Origin: a virus
Length of the DNA stretch: 24,745 nucleotides
Reading direction: 5' to 3' (one strand)
Virus record (IMG/VR): IMGVR_UViG_3300012936_000157
Span: 1 to 24,745 of that record
In this document: positions 1 to 8,085 of the stretch, in pieces
Layout: every line of letters starts with the position of its first letter
How positions within the stretch are numbered: position 1 is the stretch's first letter
Made by a program: the position numbers and the translations under genes
The notes under the pieces: generated by a model
What the model was told of the DNA's origin: nothing
Database searches by the model: none
What the model saw: the letters and a program-made list of their open reading frames with translations, nothing else

Positions 1-537
1 ACATTATTTGACGAAAGAGGTGCAAGATACCATCCATATAGGTTACTACCAGACAAACAGAACACATACGAAATGGCAGAACGTTTTGGTGTCACAAAAG
101 ACGAGATAAGAAAACAAATCAGAGAATTCAACAGGAGTGCATGGATGGGCACACAACGTCCAATGCTTGAATCACAAACGTGGGTAAAACTACTAGCGGC
201 AGAAGGTTGGACATTTATACCGATCACATCTCAGACATCTGACATACCAGCACAACAGTTACGTAAGAAAAGACTAGGAGAACTGTTTGGAGATCATATA
301 TTCACAAATTACCACATTTTAGGCACAGGTGCTGACAAAGATGGTGCTTTGGCCGAGTTTCACAACACCGGACTATATTGGGTCGAGGACAAGCCAAAGA
401 ACGCTGTAGCCGGGCTCAAATACGGTTTAAAGCCTATATTAATAGACCATCCATATAATCAAGATTTTAGTCATCCTGATATTATACGTGTAAGTAATTG
501 GCAAGACATACACAAATTGTTATCAGGAAGAAAATGA
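1..537 (+). CDS. HAD-superfamily phosphatase-like protein (5' partial)
   Basis: The frame is open from the first base of the window, so the N-terminus, including the expected DxD nucleophile motif, lies upstream; the ATG at 73 is probably internal. The visible 178 residues fit the rear half of a small HAD hydrolase of the 5'(3')-deoxyribonucleotidase type. There is a Ser/Thr motif II in PITSQ, a Lys in ADKDGALAEF that suits motif III, and an acidic motif IV in WVEDKPKNA, followed by a strand-turn segment ending in HPDIIRVSNW. HAD proteins of this kind remove phosphate from nucleotides or sugar phosphates. Its stop overlaps the next start (ATGA at 534-537), which suggests co-translation with the glycosyltransferase downstream and possibly a sugar-phosphate substrate. 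The fold is a fairly safe call; the substrate is not known. Confidence 0.7.
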   Translation, partial: TLFDERGARYHPYRLLPDKQNTYEMAERFGVTKDEIRKQIREFNRSAWMGTQRPMLESQTWVKLLAAEGWTFIPITSQTSDIPAQQLRKKRLGELFGDHIFTNYHILGTGADKDGALAEFHNTGLYWVEDKPKNAVAGLKYGLKPILIDHPYNQDFSHPDIIRVSNWQDIHKLLSGRK

Positions 538-1208
538 AAATTTACGTAGGGCATGACAGCAGAGAAGACATAGCATACCAAGTATGTGAACACAGTATCA
601 AACGTAGAGACCCATCAGCAGAAGTAATTCCCTTAAAGCAAAAGCAGATGCGTGATCAAGGACTTTACACAAGACCAGTGGATAAGTTGGCATCAACAGA
701 ATTTACTTTTACGAGATTCTTTGTGCCCTACCTAAATGATTTCAAAGGATGGGCAGTTTTTTGTGACTGTGACTTTCTTTGGAAAATACCTACACATGAA
801 CTTGTAAAATTTTGTGACAATAGCAAAGCGGTGGTATGTGTGCAACACGACTACACGCCAAAAGAAACAACGAAAATGGATGGGCAAGTACAGACAGTAT
901 ATCCAAGAAAAAATTGGAGTAGTATGGTGTTATGGAACTGCGAGCATCCAAAAAATAAAATACTCACTCCGGATTTGTTGAACGAAGAATCACCTAAATT
1001 TTTACACAGATTTAGTTGGCTAGACGACAACGAGATAGGATCTCTGCCGATAGAATACAATTGGTTAGTAGGTTGGTACAAAGAACCAACAGACGGTAAG
1101 CCTAAGATATTGCACTACACAGAAGGAGGTCCATGGTTCGATGGATATAGAGATTGTGAGTACGGAGACGATTGGAAGAAAGAACTTATAAACCTGTTTA
1201 GTTCATAA
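534..1208 (+). CDS. GT-A-type glycosyltransferase (GT8-like)
   Basis: A 224-residue protein that probably moves a sugar from a nucleotide-sugar donor. It opens with a beta strand (MKIYVGHDSRED) like GT8-type enzymes and has a DxD metal-binding motif in FCDCDFLW at residues 78-80. A C-terminal HYTEGGPWF segment resembles the late His-Gly motif of GT8 proteins. The start at 534 is chosen because an AGGAAG ribosome site sits just upstream and the ATG overlaps the preceding TGA. An earlier in-frame start at 498 would run well into the upstream gene. The stop TAA overlaps the next ATG. It lies at the head of a run of sugar genes. The acceptor and donor cannot be told from the sequence. Confidence 0.7.
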   Translation: MKIYVGHDSREDIAYQVCEHSIKRRDPSAEVIPLKQKQMRDQGLYTRPVDKLASTEFTFTRFFVPYLNDFKGWAVFCDCDFLWKIPTHELVKFCDNSKAVVCVQHDYTPKETTKMDGQVQTVYPRKNWSSMVLWNCEHPKNKILTPDLLNEESPKFLHRFSWLDDNEIGSLPIEYNWLVGWYKEPTDGKPKILHYTEGGPWFDGYRDCEYGDDWKKELINLFSS

Positions 1209-1645
1209 TGCATTGGGACAAACTCAAACCAAATCATTATTTTACAGATCCTGTAGCACATATCTACACACATACCATCTATGATTCAAGAGAATACGAC
1301 AAACTCTATGAAAATCAAAACAATCTAAATCACAAAGTGTGGCAAGACTTTGATGCAAAATACAAAGTTGGCTACGAATTTAAAGAAGATTTCTCAACAT
1401 TAGACTACGAAAAAGAAGTGATGTGTTTGTGGTTCTTCAAGGAAAGAGCACAAAGAGATATATCATACGTAGAAGTAAGTGGGAAAAAATTAACCTATTT
1501 GGCAAATACTTTCTTACTTACTCAATCCAAAGATATAAAATTTATAGAAACAAAAAGAAAACACATACGCTATCCTGTATTGCAATTAGATGTGTCGTTA
1601 AAGACTTGGGACAGTATATTAGAAAGATTTAATAAAGTTTCGTAA
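1208..1645 (+). CDS. Hypothetical protein in glycan island
   Basis: I do not recognise this 145-residue protein. It begins by sharing the A of the upstream TAA (TAATG), so it is likely translated together with the glycosyltransferase before it. The sequence is rich in aromatic and charged residues (Tyr, Trp, Lys, Asp), has no predicted membrane segment or signal peptide, and contains no obvious catalytic motif. It ends tail to tail with the minus-strand gene at 1619-2329, overlapping it by about 27 bases. By location it probably takes part in the same sugar pathway, but this is inference only. Confidence 0.6.
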   Translation: MHWDKLKPNHYFTDPVAHIYTHTIYDSREYDKLYENQNNLNHKVWQDFDAKYKVGYEFKEDFSTLDYEKEVMCLWFFKERAQRDISYVEVSGKKLTYLANTFLLTQSKDIKFIETKRKHIRYPVLQLDVSLKTWDSILERFNKVS

Positions 1646-2329
1646 GGCACTCACATCTGAATCTAAGATCCTGCCTTGCACTTTTTTCCAAACAAATTTA
1701 TCTCTTTCTGATATGTTGAAATTTTTCCTTATTTGCTTGCCGGCATTATCATTCATTATCTTTTTGGCCTTAAATTCTACAGTAGGAAGATATAGACATC
1801 TATTCAATTTACGTGCAACTTTCTGTGTGTAAGAATCAACATGCCAGTGCCAAAAATACACAGGGGCAAGAAATCCGAGGGTATTTGTCCAGTTTTTATG
1901 CACTGCAAAATGCGCCGCTGGCAATGGGGTATCGTCCCATAACTTCGTTTCACTACCCAACTCTTTTGTTCCTTTTATTCTACCGTCACTAGGCACAACC
2001 ATTAAAATTTTGTCTTTGTAATTGTTGATTTCGTCTACAATTAGTTGATCCCAGTTTTTAGTGTTTACCCTTACATCATCTCCCATCAGCATTACCACAT
2101 CATGTTTTGCCCTCTCACACATCAAGTTCCAACTAAAACAAGTTGATTGGTTAGGTCCTATTGTGTAATGTTTTTCATCTATCAAATCTCGATACTCCTC
2201 GAGAGTTGGATCGTCGTCGTTTAGATAAAATAAAAATTCTGTTTCACCTTTTTGTGTAGAAGTAGCAGTATCTATCAATCTTTTTGCTAATTTTGGTCTG
2301 CCTCTCGATGGACAACAGAATGATATCAT
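1619..2329 (-). CDS. Family 2-like glycosyltransferase
   Basis: A 236-residue protein with the layout of a short GT2-type transferase. It starts with the strand ISFCCPSRGRP (residues 2-12), which resembles the nucleotide-binding start of GT2 enzymes. YLNDDDP lies at 36-41, and a likely metal-binding DxD-like site in VVMLMGDDVRV at about 78-88. A later FWHWHVDSY segment (about 160-168) may supply the catalytic acid. Such enzymes transfer sugars in polysaccharide or lipid-glycan synthesis in the cytoplasm. It is the last gene of a five-gene minus-strand block; its ATG overlaps the TGA-side end of the epimerase gene (2326-2329). The donor and acceptor are not known. It is shorter than typical GT2 proteins and lacks any membrane segment. 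Confidence 0.65.
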   Translation of the reverse strand: MISFCCPSRGRPKLAKRLIDTATSTQKGETEFLFYLNDDDPTLEEYRDLIDEKHYTIGPNQSTCFSWNLMCERAKHDVVMLMGDDVRVNTKNWDQLIVDEINNYKDKILMVVPSDGRIKGTKELGSETKLWDDTPLPAAHFAVHKNWTNTLGFLAPVYFWHWHVDSYTQKVARKLNRCLYLPTVEFKAKKIMNDNAGKQIRKNFNISERDKFVWKKVQGRILDSDVSALRNFIKSF

Positions 2330-3330
2330 ATAAGTTTATTCTTCCAGGTTTCTGGAGTAATGTCGTTAACAATTTCTAGTGGCAAGTGGTATTGAAATTT
2401 TTTTGTGCCTCTAGTCCTAATGTATTCCGCTGTCTTACGCACAGACTGTCTCATGTTTGTTGATGTCTTATAGTCTAGTAATTTACGTGCCTTATCCGAA
2501 GAACATGTAGCCAGTTTCACTTCTTTTGGTCTATCCTTGTGATGGATAGGATCAAGATTTACTCCTGTTTCATTTGCACATGCTTCTGCCAACTCGTTTA
2601 TTGTAACTGGCTCTTCGTCAGGACCTATATTAATGACCTCACCAACTACGTTATCATTGAAGGCAAGTGCGTTCAAGCAATACAAACAATCGTCAATGTA
2701 ACTGAAACATCTTTTTTGTTCACCATCTCCATAAATTATTGGTTGCTTTCCCTGTAACATCCTATTCAACATGATACTCATTACATTTCTGAAAGGGTCA
2801 TCATATTTTTGCCTTGGGCCAACAATATTATGTGGCACGGCAATAACGTATTCTACACCGTGTGTTTCACATAAATTTTTCAGTACGTCTTCGCCGGCTT
2901 TTTTTGCAATACCATAGGGATCTTGTGGCCGACACTCGTACGTTTCTTTGTATGGTACTTCGTCATGATGTCCATACCTTGCCATACTCGAACAATACAC
3001 GATACGTTTTACTTTGTTCCTTATTGCGGCTGTAATGGTTGTGACCGATGCTTCAAATATGTTTCTTGTTACAAGGACAGGAGAAAATACCGATAATCCT
3101 TCATAGGCTGTGGCGGCTGTGTGATATACAATATCACACCCTTCCATTGCTTTGGTGAGATTTTCTAAATCACAACAATCCACTTGATGGAATTCAACAT
3201 CTTGTGGGACGTTGTCTGTGTATCCACCAATCATGTTGTCATTGCCAGCAACAGTATGTCCTTGAGATATCATCAAGTCTGCTAGATGTGACCCCAAGAA
3301 ACCTGCAACTCCTGTTATGAAAATTTTCAT
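2326..3330 (-). CDS. NAD-dependent epimerase/dehydratase (extended SDR)
   Basis: A full-length (334 aa) nucleotide-sugar epimerase/dehydratase. The N-terminal Rossmann motif is FITGVAGFLGSH (Gly-x-x-Gly-x-x-Gly, residues about 6-12). The active site holds a Ser in VYCSSMARYG (about 114-115) and the YxxxK pair in DPYGIAK (Tyr139, Lys143). A substrate-side motif, GDGEQKRCFSYIDD, is typical of UDP-sugar epimerases. The likely reaction is 4-epimerisation, or a related NAD-dependent change, of a UDP- or dTDP-sugar. I take the ATG at 3330; a TTG one codon upstream is also possible. It is the strongest evidence that the island makes its own activated sugar rather than only transferring host sugars. 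Which sugar is made cannot be told. Confidence 0.9.
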   Translation of the reverse strand: MKIFITGVAGFLGSHLADLMISQGHTVAGNDNMIGGYTDNVPQDVEFHQVDCCDLENLTKAMEGCDIVYHTAATAYEGLSVFSPVLVTRNIFEASVTTITAAIRNKVKRIVYCSSMARYGHHDEVPYKETYECRPQDPYGIAKKAGEDVLKNLCETHGVEYVIAVPHNIVGPRQKYDDPFRNVMSIMLNRMLQGKQPIIYGDGEQKRCFSYIDDCLYCLNALAFNDNVVGEVINIGPDEEPVTINELAEACANETGVNLDPIHHKDRPKEVKLATCSSDKARKLLDYKTSTNMRQSVRKTAEYIRTRGTKKFQYHLPLEIVNDITPETWKNKLI

Positions 3331-3349
3331 CAATCGTATTTAATTTGTG

Positions 3350-3976
3350 TTAAGTCCGGTAGAAAACTTTATCCGGCCAGTGATCCATTAACACTTTGAA
3401 TCCTAAAGACTCTAAGTGTTTTTCAATATCTCGATTGCTACTGCCGTATTTTTTTGAATTGTTGTTTAATTCGATCATCACATACTGAACTGTATCTAAT
3501 AACCTTTTTGCTCCTTTGAGGACTTCCATTTCGTAACCTTCAACGTCAATTTTTATCATATCTATATTGGTGTACTCAGTTGAATCTAATGTCACGAGTC
3601 GAATACTACCTTCTTTGTTTACACGTTTTGCTTGTGTAAAGTCATCTTCTGTCAAAGATATTTTTCCCATTTCTGAACCAACTGCCTCCATTCTAGGTGT
3701 GCAGTTTATAGTGCAATTTTTCTGTAGGCACTCGAAATGAATTTTGTCAGGCTCGTAAGCAATCACACGTTTGGCATAAGGTTCTATTGCTTTTGCCCAA
3801 GTTCCACACCAAGCACCAACATCGATTACCGTGTTAAATTTTTTACTTTGTGAATCACAATAATCTAAAAATTTTATTAGGCATTTATTTTGTGTGAAAG
3901 GCTTTCCTGATCTCCAGTTTTCGATATGTATATCATTACTAGGAACCCAAAAACCATTTATTTTTTCTATCTTCAC
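3350..3976 (-). CDS. FkbM-family methyltransferase
   Basis: A 208-residue SAM-dependent methyltransferase. Motif I is TVIDVGAWCGTW (residues 49-60), the SAM-ribose acidic site is YEPD (74-77), and the FkbM signature IKIDVEGYEMEVLKGA spans 141-156. FkbM enzymes usually O-methylate sugars or polyketides, so methylation of a glycan hydroxyl fits the neighbours. Its first codons overlap the end of the capsule-type gene upstream (ATGA-type junction at 3973-3976), and 19 bases separate it from the epimerase. No membrane segment is seen. The family call is strong; the substrate is inferred from context. Confidence 0.88.
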   Translation of the reverse strand: MKIEKINGFWVPSNDIHIENWRSGKPFTQNKCLIKFLDYCDSQSKKFNTVIDVGAWCGTWAKAIEPYAKRVIAYEPDKIHFECLQKNCTINCTPRMEAVGSEMGKISLTEDDFTQAKRVNKEGSIRLVTLDSTEYTNIDMIKIDVEGYEMEVLKGAKRLLDTVQYVMIELNNNSKKYGSSNRDIEKHLESLGFKVLMDHWPDKVFYRT

Positions 3977-4785
3977 AGTATTCCTTTGTCCATTAATATT
4001 TCTACGGCAGTGCCATTTTGAATTTCCTCTGGAGTAAATTGCTGATATGCTAAACTATACAACCAAGGTTCTGGTCCACCGTAGTATGGATTCTCTATGT
4101 CAGACAATTCTACATTGCCAACATCTACAGCAAAACTTTTGTTGTCACAAAATACTGGTATCCCTTCGCAAATGGCCTCTACTGCTGATATGCTACAACT
4201 CGTTACAACACACCACGCTTCCTTGAGATCCTCGGATAGGGGTACCTTTGCCTCACTTGGCCCTGATGTACCCCTGCCCCTAGGCTTGTGTCGAAGTTTG
4301 ATAGGTCTGTCTGTGTACCTTTTAATCTGTTCTATGGTTTCGGTTGTCCAACTTGGTCTATCTAGGTAATCGTGTATGCCTGTAGAACTAGGACAAACAA
4401 GCACGTGCTTGCCGGCAAAGTTTGGTGCCTTTATGCTCATTCCAAATTTTTCAAATCTATCTGCCTTACAATTTTTTATGTAAGAGGCGTGTATCGAATT
4501 TCGACAAATTCTCCAATAATGATTGTCAGGTTTCAAGTTGTTATTATCAAACCTTCCAAAATACGGCGTATCTGTAAACCAATACTGATGATTACGTGCT
4601 TCAAGTTTCTTAACCATTTCTCGATTGTTGCCTACAAATCCCCAAAACATGCTGTTGGTTACAGGATCATTCTCAACTGAATTATCTAATTTTGTAATCT
4701 GATCAGGCCATGACTTTTCAACCCCGTTGAATACTTCCCATGCCTTACTATTCTTATTATTAAATGGTGCGTAAATCGTTAGCAT
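3973..4785 (-). CDS. Capsular polysaccharide synthesis-type protein (GT-B-like), paralogue 1
   Basis: A 270-residue member of a family present four times in this window (also 7276, 8075 and 11698). The C-terminal half has a KLRHKPRGRG segment (164-173) where two of the paralogues have RPHP. Next comes a VVTSCSISAVEAICEGIPVFCD block (193-214), then DIENPYYG and LAYQQFTPEEIQNGTA. This layout resembles capsule-export or Kdo-transferase proteins of the KpsC/KpsS type, in which the Ser-rich turn and GIPVF contact a nucleotide sugar. The start MLTIYAPF at 4785 is preferred because it matches the compact paralogues and overlaps the SGNH gene by only 26 bases; an upstream start at 4860 would overlap by 101. 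The closest relative in the window is the gene at 7276, which shares the YF-x-DxPYF-like and KILVxPPT-like segments. Confidence 0.65.
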   Translation of the reverse strand: MLTIYAPFNNKNSKAWEVFNGVEKSWPDQITKLDNSVENDPVTNSMFWGFVGNNREMVKKLEARNHQYWFTDTPYFGRFDNNNLKPDNHYWRICRNSIHASYIKNCKADRFEKFGMSIKAPNFAGKHVLVCPSSTGIHDYLDRPSWTTETIEQIKRYTDRPIKLRHKPRGRGTSGPSEAKVPLSEDLKEAWCVVTSCSISAVEAICEGIPVFCDNKSFAVDVGNVELSDIENPYYGGPEPWLYSLAYQQFTPEEIQNGTAVEILMDKGIL

Positions 4786-5422
4786 CAATAAATTCCTGTA
4801 ATTGTTTTGCCCATTCCTCGTGCCCTTTTTTAGATGGATGTGGATCATGAGAACTAACAATGTAGTTCTTGTCGTTTATAAATTCAAAATGACTAACCTT
4901 TGGACTAAAGAACCTATCCATGTTGATTGCACTTCTAATAACCTCAAAGTCTGCTGTACCGTTGCCGAAATCATTAGGTAGCGAATTATACATCACATAG
5001 GGTATTTTATTACGTTCAAAATAGTTTTGAAGATCAAAAACATTTTCTAAAAAATTCATTGTTAAATTATTTTCAATATCCCAACCTTTGTTATTACGTA
5101 TGAAACTTACATTATCAAGTGTTTTCCAAGTACGCCAAGTTAGATCTGTTCCGGGTATACGCCCTTTTTTCCATCCATCATCCGTGATGTAATCATTCCT
5201 TACTGCACTAGACCAACCTATGACAGCAAACACATCTTTGCCTTTATTCTGTTCAAACCATACCTTTGATGAAAAACTAATCCTCACATTTCCTCTGCCA
5301 CCCATTGCAAGGTTTTGTAGTTCCATTCCATAATGTTCTGCAAGAACTTTACTGGTAAATGTTTCTACTCCATCTTTAGGTCTAGGAGTTAAGAAACTGC
5401 AACCGTTTGAAAATAATATCAT
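4760..5422 (-). CDS. SGNH/GDSL-family hydrolase
   Basis: A 220-residue protein with the four SGNH blocks. The Ser nucleophile is in FSNGCSF (Ser9), the Gly of block II in AMGGRGN (40-45), block III in the IGWSSAVRN segment (68-76), and the Asp-x-x-His pair in SSHDPHPSKKGHEEWA (Asp193, with His195 close by). SGNH enzymes are esterases or acyl transfer enzymes, and phage and cell-surface members often remove or move acetyl groups on polysaccharides. There is no signal peptide, so it acts in the cytoplasm or on virion components. It is the first gene of the minus-strand block and lies directly behind the promoter at 5431-5460. The Asp/His spacing is close to the usual DxxH but reads DPH here, so the exact catalytic pair is uncertain. 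Confidence 0.75.
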   Translation of the reverse strand: MILFSNGCSFLTPRPKDGVETFTSKVLAEHYGMELQNLAMGGRGNVRISFSSKVWFEQNKGKDVFAVIGWSSAVRNDYITDDGWKKGRIPGTDLTWRTWKTLDNVSFIRNNKGWDIENNLTMNFLENVFDLQNYFERNKIPYVMYNSLPNDFGNGTADFEVIRSAINMDRFFSPKVSHFEFINDKNYIVSSHDPHPSKKGHEEWAKQLQEFIDANDLRTI

Positions 5423-5430
5423 AGTAGTGT

Positions 5431-5460
5431 ATTATAACATAATTATTAATTGAATGTCAG
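5431..5460 (-). promoter_or_regulatory. Sigma70-type extended -10 promoter for the minus-strand block
   Basis: Read on the minus strand, CTGACA (5460-5455, one mismatch to TTGACA) lies 18 bases before TATAAT (5436-5431, perfect), with a TGT just upstream of the -10 giving the extended form TGTTATAAT. The ATG of the SGNH gene follows 8 bases after the -10, so the transcript would be nearly leaderless or start inside the first codons. The -35 overlaps the start of the divergent GT61 gene. The core AATTATGTTATA is shared with the promoter at 14271-14298. Confidence 0.6.
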
Positions 5461-6542
5461 TTAAAAATATAAACTCATTGAGATACTTTTTGGATAGGTG
5501 GGAGATCGTTGATCCTGAATACAATTATACTGTTCCGTACCATGATTCAGTTGATCCTCACTTCACAAGTTTACCAACCTTTGTAGCAGAATTTCATAAT
5601 TGCAAAGTGCATTCATGTCCATTACTACTAACAATGGAGAACAAATTAATCACAGAATATATTTGGAAACTTACAGACAAAAGCAGAAACAAACCTAACA
5701 AATCACACAAACTATGGACCGAATGGGGAGACAAAGTTGATCTAGATATACCACCAGTGAAACAAAGTTTCAACGAATCTAATACCTACGTATGGTTACC
5801 AATTGATGAAGACAGTTGTAACAACCCATGGCACATTTGGATTGATGTCATTTCAAAATTTAGATTACTAGAAAAAAGATGGTCAACTAATTTTGCCCGA
5901 TATTGTTTTATATTGGCAAATCACAGTCCTTATTTTGAAAAAGTGTGCAAAACACTTTTTCCAGATGTAAAGATTGTTGTTATTCCTAAGGGAGAAACTT
6001 GGCAGTTTAAACATCTATTAGTCCCAAGTATGAGTAATTCTAAAGACGGAGTAATAGTCCCACCAATGGCACCATGGCTTAGACACTTCAAAGGACTTAA
6101 GGATCTCAAAAATATCAAACCTAACAGAAAAATAGTTGTGATACGTCCAGGTGCAAAAAGCAGAAAACTTCTTAACTCAGATGAACTCCTACTCAAACTT
6201 AAAGGATGGGAAACAGTAGCGTTAGAAAAACTCTCAATTAAAGACCAAATGAAAACTTTTGCCGAGGCAACACATATTGTTGCGGCACACGGTGCAGGAC
6301 TTACTAACTTACTGTGGTGCCAGCCGGGTACAAAAGTAATTGAAATACAAGACAGAAACATGATACACAAGAAGGTGTATCCTTGCTTATCGCATAATCT
6401 CAACCTTGAGCACAAATTATTCCTTGCAGATGTAGTTCCTATACCAAGAGAAAACGGAAAGAGACCTAAAGGTATTAAAAGATTCAGTGACATGATAAAC
6501 TTCAAAATAAACATTCCAGAAATAATGGAGCACCTAGAATGA
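5454..6542 (+). CDS. GT61-family (DUF563) glycosyltransferase
   Basis: A 362-residue protein with hallmarks of GT61. There is a nucleotide-binding strand KIVVIRPGAKSRKLLN around residues 225-240. The family signature IVAAHGAGLTNLLWCQPGTKVIEI lies at about 273-297, where AHGAGLTN is the conserved catalytic/donor-binding loop. An earlier segment NNPWHIWIDVISKFRLLE (about 123-140) matches the conserved His region of these enzymes. GT61 enzymes transfer xylose, GlcNAc or other sugars onto glycans. The gene is divergent from the minus block and has 31 bases of intergenic DNA. It overlaps the next gene by ATGA (6539-6542). Acceptor and donor are not known. Confidence 0.85.
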   Translation: MSVKNINSLRYFLDRWEIVDPEYNYTVPYHDSVDPHFTSLPTFVAEFHNCKVHSCPLLLTMENKLITEYIWKLTDKSRNKPNKSHKLWTEWGDKVDLDIPPVKQSFNESNTYVWLPIDEDSCNNPWHIWIDVISKFRLLEKRWSTNFARYCFILANHSPYFEKVCKTLFPDVKIVVIPKGETWQFKHLLVPSMSNSKDGVIVPPMAPWLRHFKGLKDLKNIKPNRKIVVIRPGAKSRKLLNSDELLLKLKGWETVALEKLSIKDQMKTFAEATHIVAAHGAGLTNLLWCQPGTKVIEIQDRNMIHKKVYPCLSHNLNLEHKLFLADVVPIPRENGKRPKGIKRFSDMINFKINIPEIMEHLE

Positions 6543-7279
6543 ACCTTTCGGTATTACAAAAGAAACCAACAGTTATAAAAGAACCATATCCTCACTTTGT
6601 AATTGAAGAAGCATTGCCGGAGGACATCTACAGGCAACTTGAACAGGAATGGCCGGAGCAACAACTATTGGCCACGGAACCGCATGACAACGGTGTTTGC
6701 TACAGACTAAAAGCAGATGAAATGTTGAAGCCAGAAAAAGTTTCTAACTTATGGAAAGAATTCACAGACTATCATACATCAATAGAATTTTACAAAGAAG
6801 TAAAGGAACTCTTTACAGAAATCAAACATGACAATCCAACGCTAGGTCCACGTGGTTGGGCGGCTAAAACAGATACCATATGGACAGACTGCCAAACTGT
6901 AATGCACAAGCCTATCGATACAACAACAAGATCTCCACACATAGATAATCCTCGAGAAATTTATGCCGGACTACTTTACATGCCTTACGCTGGTGATCAA
7001 AGCAAGGGAGGTGAATTCCAGATATATCACAATGTTGGAAATGTCGTTGACGTTGACATGAAAAAAGGAAGACAGATATTTGAATCAAACCTAGGACAAG
7101 TTTACAAAACAGTGCCTTACAAGGCCAACACGTTTGTTATGTTCCTTAACAATTCCACAAACGCCATACACGGAGTGACACCAAGGATAGAAGCATCTGT
7201 GCATAGACGTAGTGTGAACATCATAGCAGAATACAGTAGAGCAAGTAGACAACAAATGTTCTCAGTCACCGAAAAATGA
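6539..7279 (+). CDS. 2OG-Fe(II) oxygenase (P4H-like)
   Basis: A 246-residue dioxygenase that would use 2-oxoglutarate, Fe(II) and O2 to hydroxylate a substrate. The iron-binding triad reads His134-x-Asp136 (SPHIDNP) and His211 (NAIHGVTPR). A basic residue for 2OG, Arg223 or Arg224, falls in VHRRSVNII. A jelly-roll strand pattern (YAGLLYMPYAGDQSKGGEFQIY, then ANTFVMFLNN) supports the fold. The 150-residue spread of the triad and the N-terminal EPYPHFVIEEALPEDIY segment match phage enzymes that act on proteins or sugars. Start and stop overlap the flanking genes by four bases each. Its target could be a sugar, a lipid or a virion protein; the sequence does not say which. Confidence 0.85.
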   Translation: MNLSVLQKKPTVIKEPYPHFVIEEALPEDIYRQLEQEWPEQQLLATEPHDNGVCYRLKADEMLKPEKVSNLWKEFTDYHTSIEFYKEVKELFTEIKHDNPTLGPRGWAAKTDTIWTDCQTVMHKPIDTTTRSPHIDNPREIYAGLLYMPYAGDQSKGGEFQIYHNVGNVVDVDMKKGRQIFESNLGQVYKTVPYKANTFVMFLNNSTNAIHGVTPRIEASVHRRSVNIIAEYSRASRQQMFSVTEK

Positions 7280-8085
7280 TTTCAGGTATACACACAACCA
7301 AGCCGCGTACACAACGTTACGTTGAGGCTTTTGTAAAAGGATCAGGCAATGGAAAGATATACCAATTTAGAGATCTCAAATCATTGCCTGAGGAAGAACT
7401 AACAATGTACGGCATATTGGCGGGATCTGGTGAAGTTTATAAACAGTGTGAGAAAGAAAAAAAGAACTTTTATTTTATGGATCATGGCTATTTTACAAAT
7501 GCCCATGATAGTCCACACTGGTTACGAATAACAAAAAACAAGCATTGTCAAAATGAAATGCAAAAAAGGCCAGCAGATAGATATGAGAAATATTTCAAAC
7601 AAGAAATAAGATCTTGGCACAAAGGAAAAAAAATACTAGTGTTACCGCCAACAAATGCAATATCTAATTTTTTCGGTGTTGACGATTGGCTGGACAATAC
7701 TTTAAAGACACTTAAAGAAAATACTGACAGACAAATTGACATCAGAGAAAAACCTTACAATCCAACAATCGCTATTGACCATGTGGGGGCGACTGTAAAA
7801 GTTGATAAGCCAACAGAACATAAAGGTCCTATACAGTGGGATGATTATTTTGCTACAGTAACATATAACTCAAACACAATGATAGCCAGCCTTTGTAACG
7901 GTGTTCCTGTGTTCTGTGATTCAATTAACAGCGGTGCCGCACCCATATCAGAAACAGATTTTAGTAAAATAGAAACGCCTAAATACGGTGACAGAGTTGC
8001 TTTATTTTCAAGCCTAGCGTATAATAATTGGACTATGGAAGAAATGGCAAATGGCACAGCATGGAGAATGATTAATGAAAGTTGA
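7276..8085 (+). CDS. Capsular polysaccharide synthesis-type protein (GT-B-like), paralogue 2
   Basis: A 269-residue member of the four-copy family. It aligns along its whole length with the gene at 3973-4785: YFMDHGYF with YWFTDTPYF, KKILVLPPTNAISNFFG with KHVLVCPSSTGIHDYL, a TDRQIDIREKP segment with TDRPIKLRHKP, and ASLCNGVPVFCD with EAICEGIPVFCD. It ends SLAYNNWTMEEMANGTAW, as do its relatives. The loop reads TYNSNTMIAS in place of the SCSISAVEA or HSSNPAMEA of others. Such proteins usually act on nucleotide sugars in capsule or lipid-glycan synthesis. The start overlaps the oxygenase stop (ATGA, 7276-7279). Confidence 0.65.
   Translation: MISGIHTTKPRTQRYVEAFVKGSGNGKIYQFRDLKSLPEEELTMYGILAGSGEVYKQCEKEKKNFYFMDHGYFTNAHDSPHWLRITKNKHCQNEMQKRPADRYEKYFKQEIRSWHKGKKILVLPPTNAISNFFGVDDWLDNTLKTLKENTDRQIDIREKPYNPTIAIDHVGATVKVDKPTEHKGPIQWDDYFATVTYNSNTMIASLCNGVPVFCDSINSGAAPISETDFSKIETPKYGDRVALFSSLAYNNWTMEEMANGTAWRMINES

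Noticed and set aside
1642-1687. Possible terminator: AAGGCA (1644-1649) pairs with TGCCTT (1672-1677), followed by six T
   Set aside because: The stem is only six bases with a loop of 22 and lies inside the coding region of the minus-strand gene; too weak to call.
5930-6514. Long minus-strand open frame (194 aa) inside the GT61 gene
   Set aside because: It is antisense to a gene with clear family motifs, has a Ser/Leu-rich composition typical of reverse-frame reading, and no ribosome site or promoter.
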